Assembly: GCA_947565425.1 (NCBI GenBank)
Contig: CANOFW010000003.1
Span: 1-64,000 of the forward strand
From: an uncultured Lachnospiraceae bacterium
GTDB taxonomy: Bacteria > Bacillota > Clostridia > Lachnospirales > Lachnospiraceae
Direction of reading: 5' to 3'
Length of the DNA: 64,000 bases
The notes beneath the pieces are model-generated. The model searched no databases. It was given only the letters and a program-made list of their open reading frames with translations, and was not told the origin of the DNA. The position numbers and the translations under genes are program-made. Below, piece by piece: positions 9,401 to 14,876 of the stretch. Each line of letters starts with the position of its first letter. Within the stretch, counting starts at the first letter, position 1.

Positions 9401-10732
9401 CTGCCAATTGGCCCGGGTTCCACAAGAGGCTATGGAGATGATTATCAGTCATTTTCTTGTTGTCATGGTACTGGAATGGAGAACCATGTGAAATATCAGG
9501 AAGCTGCTTATGTAAAGACGGCAAGTGACTTGTATGTAGGACTCTATCTGCCATCTACCGTTACATGGCAGGAAAAGGGTGTGAAAGTGAGTCAGGAAAC
9601 AGCTTTTCCATCTGAGACTACCAAATTAACGGTAAGCGCGCTGAGTGGTAAGAGCCCAAGTGCGTTTAATCTGAAATTGCGTGTTCCGTACTGGGTAACA
9701 AAAGGATTTGCGGTAAAGGTAAATGGAAAAGTTCAAAAGCTGAATGCAAAAGCAAGTTCTTATGTAACACTCAGCAATATTAAAGTTGGCGATGTGATCG
9801 ATATTACCATGCCGTGGACGGCTCATCTGGATAAAACACCGGATATACTTGACGGGATGGAAGTGGCGAGCGTTATGTATGGTCCGTTTGTTATGCCGGA
9901 AAGGAACAATAGCACAAGCTGGCAGACATTGGAGTTACCGGAGAATTTGAGTAATTATTTTGCAGTTTCTTCTAATGAAGATGGTTATCCAATGCTCACG
10001 GCAGACGGCAACACCTTTATGCCGATGTTTGCAAAAGAGTATGCTAGCGAACGTTATCATGCTTATGTAAAAGTTGCCATCACACCGGAAGAAGGAATCA
10101 TAAAAGCTCCGCCAGAGACAACTGATCCAACAACTCCCACCAAGCCTACCGTAGTAAAAGCTGGCAAACCAGGTTCCGTGAAGGCAGCCTGGGCAGGCAA
10201 TTCTAGCAAAAATGTCAAGGTAACCTGGAAAAAGGCTGCCAATGCCACCAAATATCTTGTATATCGCTCCTACAAATCCAAGAGCGGATTTAAGAAAATT
10301 GGCGAAGTGAAAGCCACTAGTAAAACAAGTTATGCCTTTACAGATAAAAAGGCAACGGCTGGTAAGAAAGTATATTACAAAGTAGTTTCCTACAATGGAA
10401 CGACCAAAGGCACAGAGAGCAGCACGGTATATACCTGTATTCTCAAGAAACCTGCTAAAGTGAAAGCAACGGTTAAAAAGTCTGGAAAGAAGAACAATGT
10501 GACGATTTCATTTGGCAAGGTTGCCAATGCCAATGGATATGTGATTTATCGTTCTACAAAGAAATCAGGAAAATATAAAAAGGTTGCCACGTTGAAGGCT
10601 AAGACGACAAAGAAAGTATTCAAAGGCGTGAAGAAGGGTACGTACTACTACAAAGTAAAGGCTTTCCGCACAGTTAGCGGCAAGAAAACGTATACTTCCT
10701 ATTCAGCAATCAAGAAGGTAAAAGTAAAATAA
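6461..10732 (+). CDS. Secreted multi-domain GH127 beta-L-arabinofuranosidase
   Basis: A 1423-residue exported enzyme expected to release beta-L-arabinofuranose from plant glycans such as extensin or arabinan side chains. Order: signal peptide (1 to about 36, ending TAQAQ), LamG-like lectin domain (about 46-284), two bacterial Ig-like modules (about 286-377 and 386-481), a third Ig-like module (about 489-564), the GH127/DUF1680 catalytic domain (about 577-1214) and two FN3-like Lys-rich modules (about 1237-1423). Zinc/nucleophile residues of the HypBA1 type are present: Glu925 and Cys927 in NCETCAAYN, and Cys1000-Cys1001 in SCCHGTG. The start at 6461 follows AAAGGAGG; an earlier ATG at 6374 has none. 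There is no sortase motif, so wall retention probably relies on the basic C-terminal modules. Confidence 0.9.
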   Translation: MRTEKKLFNRLLASVLSFSLVLSGISFQGMTAQAQEQEPAVQAATDEGLILYYDFDPGDNSKATVVSNKAGNAAFSATLKRDDGAVEGAFAYQDEDIYGTKVKALALNTENEEVGPYLQLPNGIFDDCESTTISLWVKLATDDNAFRCPWSFQRYEEGDVDLYADTEAFFIWAASWENFGTRISIGKNYESLKTIDKSTVMDTKRWVLTTVVMDGTKMSYYENGKLIGQVDTGMTVKELGSTNRNFIGNSPYEDGTTTGSFAEFKIYNRALSADEVAAMYNPSDDAVIAADKEALNLGDTSTVTENMKLPSKGINGSNITWSSNHKAVEVGAVGADGYYTATVTRPESGAGDANVTLTANIAFGNATPATKTFTVTVPERYSNEVMVNHDKEALEKTMGSLDRIFTKTLALPAVGEWGSSITWEWEGPQGVITVPAQADENGYYIAEVKRPAMGAADAKGKLKATISMGDKSQVVSIDASVWAYQGGLQIVNKIDTVNVTTLVGHSPSLPNYLSVTYSDNSTGKRKVTWPADIDPSLYATAGNFTVEGQVEGRTEKVTANVTVVAGDETAQKIVAGNFELSDISLDKIGENGSILTQNRDRDLVYLKLLDNKRMLYDFYMTFGENDKIANVSPLGGWDSPTGLLRGHSTGHYMSALALAYASTGDSEIKTKLDEMVSELRRLQKKSKGDAAAFKTKGVLTSTWSTNPNEWGEGFISAYSPDQFALLEQYTPYGSPDSGIWAPYYTLHKLLAGFLDAYEYTGNQEALEAAKALGKWAYNRLSACSQEQLTKMWDMYIAGEFGGFNESMAELYIYAKADNDADAEVYLNGAKLFDNTRFFNNLANNVDDIRKRHANQHIPQIIGAMEMYEATVAKGSPEMYYYNVAENFWKMTVSRYAYSIGGVGTGEKFTDPYAQAANIRGTENCETCAAYNMLKLTKMLNNYHPDDAEYMDYYERTLYNQILASQTPNVTDNMHNGTTYMLPIGPGSTRGYGDDYQSFSCCHGTGMENHVKYQEAAYVKTASDLYVGLYLPSTVTWQEKGVKVSQETAFPSETTKLTVSALSGKSPSAFNLKLRVPYWVTKGFAVKVNGKVQKLNAKASSYVTLSNIKVGDVIDITMPWTAHLDKTPDILDGMEVASVMYGPFVMPERNNSTSWQTLELPENLSNYFAVSSNEDGYPMLTADGNTFMPMFAKEYASERYHAYVKVAITPEEGIIKAPPETTDPTTPTKPTVVKAGKPGSVKAAWAGNSSKNVKVTWKKAANATKYLVYRSYKSKSGFKKIGEVKATSKTSYAFTDKKATAGKKVYYKVVSYNGTTKGTESSTVYTCILKKPAKVKATVKKSGKKNNVTISFGKVANANGYVIYRSTKKSGKYKKVATLKAKTTKKVFKGVKKGTYYYKVKAFRTVSGKKTYTSYSAIKKVKVK

Positions 10733-10743
10733 ACGTAAAGTGA

Positions 10744-10784
10744 TGTTGAGCCATGGGTGAAAACCTGTGGCTTAACATTTTTTG
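10744..10784 (+). terminator. Rho-independent terminator of the GH127 gene
   Basis: TGTTGAGCCA at 10744 pairs with TGGCTTAACA, with one G-T wobble and a loop of about 15 nt, followed by TTTTTTG. Confidence 0.75.
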
Positions 10785-10794
10785 TACAAACCCC

Positions 10795-10823
10795 TTGAAA
10801 TATAAAGCCGATTATGGTAGTAT
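10795..10823 (+). promoter_or_regulatory. Promoter of the rpsF operon
   Basis: TTGAAA (10795-10800), a 17-bp spacer and an extended -10 TGGTAGTAT (TAGTAT at 10818-10823). Confidence 0.65.
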
Positions 10824-10852
10824 ATTAACTCGTGATATATTAATTTATCCTT

Positions 10853-10883
10853 GCTCCCGGCAAGAACCGGGGGCCCGAAGGCC
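10853..10883 (+). promoter_or_regulatory. rpsF leader hairpin, candidate S6:S18 binding site
   Basis: GCTCCCGG pairs with CCGGGGGC across a 6-nt loop and is followed at once by CCGAAGGCC and the rpsF ribosome binding site AAAGGAGGT. Leaders of rpsF in many bacteria carry a structured, CCG-containing binding site for the S6:S18 pair that represses the operon. Position and CCG content fit, but I cannot confirm the consensus. Confidence 0.4.
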
Positions 10884-10900
10884 AAAAGGAGGTACAAGGC

Positions 10901-11191
10901 ATGAACAAATATGAATTGGCGCTCATCGTTAATGCGAAGCTTGAGGATGAAGCGAGAGCCGAAGTTGTAGAGAAGACCAAAGGGTATATTGCACGTTTCG
11001 GCGGAACTGTTACAGAAGTGGACGAGTGGGGCAAGAAAAGATTGGCTTACGAGATTCAGAAAATGAGAGAAGGATTCTACTATTTCATTAAGTTTGATGC
11101 AGAGCCAGATTGCCCGGCAGAGCTTGAAAAACGTGTGCGTATTCAGGACAACGTGCTCCGTTTCTTATGCGTTAGACAGGATGAGGCATAA
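10901..11191 (+). CDS. rpsF: 30S ribosomal protein S6
   Basis: A 96-residue protein of the central domain of the small subunit, where it pairs with S18 on 16S rRNA. The N-terminus MNKYELALIVNAKLEDE and the EWGKKRLAYEIQKMREGFY segment (about residues 47-65) are typical of S6. The start follows AAAAGGAGG. It is the first gene of rpsF-ssb-rpsR, the standard bacterial order, with its own promoter and a structured leader. Confidence 0.97.
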   Translation: MNKYELALIVNAKLEDEARAEVVEKTKGYIARFGGTVTEVDEWGKKRLAYEIQKMREGFYYFIKFDAEPDCPAELEKRVRIQDNVLRFLCVRQDEA

Positions 11192-11208
11192 TAGAAAGAG
11201 GAGATTAG

Positions 11209-11652
11209 ATGAACAAAGTCATACTTATGGGCAGATTGACCAGAGACCCGGAAGTCCGTTATTCCCAGGGAGAACAGGCTACGGCAGTTGCAAGATATAC
11301 GCTTGCTGTAGATAGAAGATTCAGAAGAGATAATGATCAGCAGTCAGCAGATTTCATCAATTGTGTTGCATTTGGAAGAAGTGGTGAGTTTGCGGAGAAA
11401 TATTTCCATAAGGGAATTAAAATTGTTGTGACTGGAAGAATTCAGACAGGCAGCTATACCAACCAGGAGGGGCAGAAAGTCTATACGACAGATGTTGTAG
11501 TGGAAGATCAGGAATTTGCGGAGAGCAAAGCTGCGAGCGAGCAGTCAGCAGGCGGTTTTCAGCCGGCAGCAAGACCTGAGCCAAGTGCAGCAGTGGGAGA
11601 TGGCTTTATGAATATCCCGGATGGTATTGACGAGGAATTACCGTTTAATTAG
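11209..11652 (+). CDS. ssb: Single-stranded DNA-binding protein
   Basis: A 147-residue protein that binds ssDNA in replication, recombination and repair. An OB-fold covers residues 1 to about 105, with MNKVILMGRLTRDPEVRYS, then DFINCVAFGRSGEFAEKYF and VVTGRIQTGSYTNQEGQKVY. A Pro/Gly-rich linker ends in the acidic partner-binding tip (DGIDEELPFN). The -PFN ending is slightly different from the canonical -PF but should still bind SSB partners. It lies 17 bp after rpsF. Confidence 0.97.
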   Translation: MNKVILMGRLTRDPEVRYSQGEQATAVARYTLAVDRRFRRDNDQQSADFINCVAFGRSGEFAEKYFHKGIKIVVTGRIQTGSYTNQEGQKVYTTDVVVEDQEFAESKAASEQSAGGFQPAARPEPSAAVGDGFMNIPDGIDEELPFN

Positions 11653-11669
11653 ATTAGGAGGCAGTAAAA

Positions 11670-11930
11670 ATGGCTTATAATAAGACAGAAAAGAGCGATG
11701 CTCCCAAGAGAAGAGGCGGCGTTCGCAGAAGGAAGAAAGTTTGCGTTTTTTGTGGCAAAGACAATGTGATTGATTATAAAGATACCAACAAGCTTAAGAG
11801 ATACGTTTCTGAGAGAGGAAAAATCCTTCCCAGAAGAATCACAGGCAACTGTGCAAAGCATCAGAGAGCGTTGACCGTTGCTATCAAGAGAGCAAGGCAT
11901 ATTGCATTAATGCCGTACGTTACAGATTAA
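11670..11930 (+). CDS. rpsR: 30S ribosomal protein S18
   Basis: An 86-residue basic protein. The N-terminus is extended and Arg/Lys-rich and contains VCVFCGKDN, a CxxC remnant. The conserved core is [19 protein letters not shown] and [19 protein letters not shown]. It binds 16S rRNA together with S6. It ends the operon, with a terminator 6 bp downstream. Confidence 0.97.
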   Translation: MAYNKTEKSDAPKRRGGVRRRKKVCVFCGKDNVIDYKDTNKLKRYVSERGKILPRRITGNCAKHQRALTVAIKRARHIALMPYVTD

Positions 11931-11935
11931 TCGGG

Positions 11936-11984
11936 AGAGCCGTTGTAAAAGCAGACACATTGCCTGCCGTAACAATGGCTCTTT
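11936..11984 (+). terminator. Terminator of the rpsF-ssb-rpsR operon
   Basis: AGAGCCGTTGT at 11936 pairs with ACAATGGCTCT (one G-T wobble) and is followed by TTTTG. An inner GCAG/CTGC helix may form within the loop. Confidence 0.7.
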
Positions 11985-11990
11985 TGTTCT

Positions 11991-12058
11991 CTTATAGGAA
12001 AGACCTTGTCACACTAACCTGTGAAAGTGCCTTTCCTATAAGAGAAAAACAATTATGC
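11991..12058. repeat. Dispersed palindromic repeat, copy A
   Basis: A 68-bp element starting CTTATAGGAAAGACC and ending AACAATTATGC. Its outer arms, together with the three bases upstream, form a perfect 15-bp inverted repeat (11988-12002 with 12031-12045). The centre reads TTGTCACACTAAC then CTGTGAAAGTGCC. A second copy of about 90 percent identity lies at 57233-57300. Both copies sit directly 3' of a terminator T-run. Confidence 0.6.
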
Positions 12059-12240
12059 GCACTCGTGCAAGAGGTATTAGTCGCTAACGCGACTGCACTC
12101 GGCGCGTCAAAGTGTGCAAGCCAGTCTCCGTTTCACTGCGGTCCGCGCTAAACGGACATCCGCAGGATGTCCAGCGCCCCCCATGAATGGGGGTTGGGGG
12201 TTGAAGTGGGCTTGCCCACTTTGTTCTTGCGAGCAATGAG
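12059..12240. other. GC-rich cluster of perfect short hairpins
   Basis: The region has no coding signal but contains a run of perfect hairpins. They are AGTCGC-TAAC-GCGACT (12079-12094), GTCCG...CGGAC (12141-12157) overlapping GGACATCC-GCA-GGATGTCC (12154-12172), CCCCCA-TGAA-TGGGGG (12178-12193) and AAGTGGGC-TT-GCCCACTT (12204-12221). It may be a structured RNA, a composite repeat or an mRNA leader of the next gene. Confidence 0.5.
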
Positions 12241-12256
12241 GAAAGGGAGATAAAGT

Positions 12257-12862
12257 ATGCAAAATACAAATGAAAAGGGCACGATTCATCAAACGCCCCA
12301 GAATGAGCCGGCGGAAAATAAGATTTTTACGATACCTAATCTGTTGTCATTTTTTCGCCTTTGCCTGATTCCGTTATTTGTGTGGTTGTATTGTGTGAAA
12401 AAAGATTATTTGTGGACAGCAATCATATTACTATTGTCCGGCCTGACAGATATGGCGGATGGATTTATCGCGCGAAAGTTTCATATGGTGAGCGCGCTGG
12501 GGAAAGTTCTTGACCCGATTGCGGACAAACTGACACAGGGCGCAATGCTCCTTTGCCTTTTTACGCGTTTTCCATTTATGCTGGTTCCGGCGGTCTTTTT
12601 GATTGTCAAGGAATTGTTTGATGGTATCATGGGTTTACTGGTAATACGAAAGACAAAAGAGGTATTTGGAGCGGATTGGCATGGAAAAGCGGCAACCTCG
12701 CTGTTGTATGTTATGATGCTCATTCATTTAATCTGGTACGACATACCAGCAGGATTGTCAAATGTGCTGATCTGTCTTTGTCTTGCGGTGATGATGCTTT
12801 CGATGGTCTTATATGGAATACAAGACATAAAGATTTTGCGGGAACATAATCAGCAACATTAA
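12257..12862 (+). CDS. CDP-alcohol phosphatidyltransferase (PgsA-like)
   Basis: A 201-residue polytopic membrane enzyme. The family signature is complete, D-x2-D-G-x2-A-R-x8-G-x3-D-x3-D, in DMADGFIARKF and then GKVLDPIADK (residues about 60-90). It transfers a phosphatidyl group from CDP-diacylglycerol to an alcohol, most likely glycerol-3-phosphate or cardiolipin-type substrates. Five or six hydrophobic segments follow. The ribosome binding site GGAAAGGGAG precedes the ATG. Its stop abuts the stop of the convergent kinase-like gene with no gap, and no terminator is visible between them. The alcohol substrate is not certain. Confidence 0.85.
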   Translation: MQNTNEKGTIHQTPQNEPAENKIFTIPNLLSFFRLCLIPLFVWLYCVKKDYLWTAIILLLSGLTDMADGFIARKFHMVSALGKVLDPIADKLTQGAMLLCLFTRFPFMLVPAVFLIVKELFDGIMGLLVIRKTKEVFGADWHGKAATSLLYVMMLIHLIWYDIPAGLSNVLICLCLAVMMLSMVLYGIQDIKILREHNQQH

Positions 12863-14023
12863 TTATCCTGTATAAACCGTCCCTTGTGTGTGGTCGATCG
12901 CCTGTTTTAAGACGGCGGCTGCGGAACTTTCTTTTGTGCATAGCAGATGGAAAAAAGGAACGGTGAAGCGTAGTCTTTCTGCAAAAGAAAGATTCGTGAG
13001 TAGCATATCTTTGGTCCAGGATGGAGAAATAAGCCGCTGCATGGTGCGCAGAGCAATTTCTTCATCTGTCATTGGTACAAGGGCGTCTGTGGGCGCCTGT
13101 TTTAAAAAGGTGACACCGCCAAGCGGTACGGTTGAGGTCGTATAAAGCCCGGAGGTGCCGCACCATGGCAAGCCATATACCACGGGTTTGTCATTGATAA
13201 AGCCCAGCAGGTTTAAATCGCCGTTTACATACGGCGTCTGATATTGTTGCTTCCAGAGAGCGGCGTGGGTGGATTTGCCGCAACCGGAAGCGCCGGAAAA
13301 CAGCCATGCTTTTCCCTCATATAAAATGGAAGCGGAGTGGAGCGCGAATGCGCCCAATTGCTGTGCACAGATTAAATATGCAAAGCGAATGGCATGAAAT
13401 ATCTTTTCTGATAAATCACATACATACGGCTTAGAGCAGAATAGGGCGGCATATCTGCCGTTGAGGGAGACATGCATTTCTGTAATTCCATATCCGGCGG
13501 GATATAGGAACAAGTAACAACTGTCTGTTTTACAAATACTGAGTTCGTCTGTGCGAAGCAACAACTCGCCATTGTCCTGTCTTTCTGCGGCGTAAGGGAT
13601 GATGCTGACAGTCAAATCTGCACAAGTGTTTTCGCAGGAAAAGTCAAAGAAAGACGACATGAGCAGATCTCTGGGACCGCAATAGGCGACGGTGACAGGG
13701 CCAATTTGAAAGAAGAAATCCGCATCGTCTGCTGGAAGGTTGCCGGGGCGGGAGAGAATACCTGCGCTTTCTAATTGAAGAAGGAAATGATGGATGTCTT
13801 CTTTGAGCGTGGGTACGTCCGATGCATTTGCGTGATAGTGCGAAATTAATGCTTGTAAGAGCATTTCTTCATCGGCGCCCTGTGTCAGCGTGCGATATAA
13901 CAGCAAGCCGGAATCATTAAGCCGGACGCTGTGTTTAAAATCAACAACATTTTGCCCATAGGGGAGAATATAGGGGATACCTGCGATTTCATGGAGCAGA
14001 TATCCTTTGTTTATTTTCAACAT
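12863..14023 (-). CDS. PqqD-HPr kinase-like fusion protein
   Basis: A 386-residue cytosolic protein. Residues 1 to about 91 look like a PqqD/RiPP recognition element (NDSGLLLYRTL then QLESAGIL). Residues about 215-340 resemble the HPr-kinase-like ATPases found in RiPP gene clusters: LHSASILYEGKAWLFSG, Walker A GASGCGKST (about 244-252), YVNGDLNLL and VYGLPWCGTSG. In Firmicutes lasso-peptide clusters such kinases phosphorylate the precursor; here the substrate is unknown. The start at 14023 follows AAGGAAAGG on the minus strand. It is transcribed divergently from the S26 peptidase and shares a palindromic promoter with it. A general HprK (carbon regulation) role is unlikely given the missing HPrK N-domain. 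Confidence 0.75.
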   Translation of the reverse strand: MLKINKGYLLHEIAGIPYILPYGQNVVDFKHSVRLNDSGLLLYRTLTQGADEEMLLQALISHYHANASDVPTLKEDIHHFLLQLESAGILSRPGNLPADDADFFFQIGPVTVAYCGPRDLLMSSFFDFSCENTCADLTVSIIPYAAERQDNGELLLRTDELSICKTDSCYLFLYPAGYGITEMHVSLNGRYAALFCSKPYVCDLSEKIFHAIRFAYLICAQQLGAFALHSASILYEGKAWLFSGASGCGKSTHAALWKQQYQTPYVNGDLNLLGFINDKPVVYGLPWCGTSGLYTTSTVPLGGVTFLKQAPTDALVPMTDEEIALRTMQRLISPSWTKDMLLTNLSFAERLRFTVPFFHLLCTKESSAAAVLKQAIDHTQGTVYTG

Positions 14024-14055
14024 AAGAATTCCTTTCCTTGCCTGTAAATGTAATG

Positions 14056-14092
14056 TCATTATAGCATTTCCCTCAAAAAAGTGCTATAATGA
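14056..14092. promoter_or_regulatory. Palindromic divergent promoter/operator
   Basis: TCATTATAGCA (14056-14066) and TGCTATAATGA (14082-14092) are perfect 11-bp inverted arms around a 15-bp centre. Each arm contains a -10 box: TATAAT at 14085-14090 on the plus strand and at 14063-14058 on the minus strand. The two promoters are mirror images and overlap each other's -35 region, so the kinase-like gene and the peptidase-pel operon should be jointly controlled. Confidence 0.6.
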
Positions 14093-14131
14093 TACTATAT
14101 AAGAGTAAAATTATTATCATAGGATAAAAAG

Positions 14132-14581
14132 ATGGATTCGAGAGCAGATATAGAGCAGTTGCTAAGAGATGGGAACATGGTTCAGACGGTCATTCACGGC
14201 TACAGTATGTACCCAATGCTCGTGCCGGATAGGGATAGCGCGATTGTTGCACCGTTTGGGGACAGGCAGCCCAAACGCGGGGATGTCGTTCTTTACCGCA
14301 GGGATGGCAGCATTTTGGTGCTTCACCGAATTTGGCGCGTGCGCCAGGAAGGGATTTACCTGGTGGGTGATAATCAGACGCAAATTGAAGGGCCTTTGCG
14401 ACCAGATCAGATGCGCGGCGTACTGATAAGTTTTATCCGTAAAGGGAAGCATATTTCTGTCGGTAATATACCTTATCGGTTATATGCAGTGGTCTGGCTG
14501 TGGATGCGTCCCATTCGCCATATTATGGCGGTGATGGTTCATTTTATAAAGGTCTGCGTCAAGCGGATGTTAGGCAGATAA
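14132..14581 (+). CDS. S26-type signal peptidase-like protease (SipW class)
   Basis: A 149-residue serine protease-like protein. GYSMYPML contains the nucleophile Ser25. GDVVLYRRDG and VLHRIWRV give His65 in place of the bacterial Lys, as in SipW/eukaryotic-type signal peptidases. GDNQTQIEGP supplies the Asp. The hydrophobic segment is at the C-terminus (about residues 115-140), not the N-terminus. It is the first gene after the palindromic promoter and reads into PqqD and the pel genes. A role in trimming an exported precursor is an inference from the neighbours. It lacks a strong Shine-Dalgarno sequence (AGGATAAAAAG). Confidence 0.75.
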   Translation: MDSRADIEQLLRDGNMVQTVIHGYSMYPMLVPDRDSAIVAPFGDRQPKRGDVVLYRRDGSILVLHRIWRVRQEGIYLVGDNQTQIEGPLRPDQMRGVLISFIRKGKHISVGNIPYRLYAVVWLWMRPIRHIMAVMVHFIKVCVKRMLGR

Positions 14582-14602
14582 ATAGTTTGCGAGGTCGGGT
14601 TT

Positions 14603-14869
14603 GTGGATGGCAGGTACAGAATCAGGAAAGCGGCAGGAAGTTACTGGCTGTTGGATATGGAGCAGACAGGCAGGCATTATATAGAGCCAATAGAACTTAA
14701 CGAGAGCGGAGCAAGAATATGGGAGCTTTTTTGCCGGGGACTTGATGTGGCGGCGATTGCCAAAGATTTGGCGGAGCAGTACGGAATAGACAGGGAAGCA
14801 GTGAAAGAGGATGTATTGCAGTTTCTTGCGCGGCTTGAAGCTGCGGGAGTATCAATAGGAGTTAAGTGA
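14603..14869 (+). CDS. PqqD family protein (RiPP recognition element-like)
   Basis: An 88-residue stand-alone PqqD-like protein with a GTG start. It has the three-strand winged-helix pattern: YWLLDMEQTGRHYIEPIELN, then ESGARIWELFCRG, then VKEDVLQFLARLEAAG. PqqD domains bind leader peptides and present them to modifying enzymes. It lies between the S26 peptidase (21 bp) and the pel genes (7 bp), so it is translated in the same mRNA as pelD. No radical SAM or cyclase gene is nearby; the partner may be the kinase-like protein or the short exported protein at 37054-37509. Confidence 0.75.
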   Translation: MDGRYRIRKAAGSYWLLDMEQTGRHYIEPIELNESGARIWELFCRGLDVAAIAKDLAEQYGIDREAVKEDVLQFLARLEAAGVSIGVK

Positions 14870-14876
14870 GGCAGAC

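Noticed and set aside
12863-14869. A full lasso-peptide biosynthetic cluster
   Set aside because: The kinase-like and PqqD genes fit, but no asparagine synthetase-like cyclase, no transglutaminase-like protease and no short precursor of lasso type are visible.
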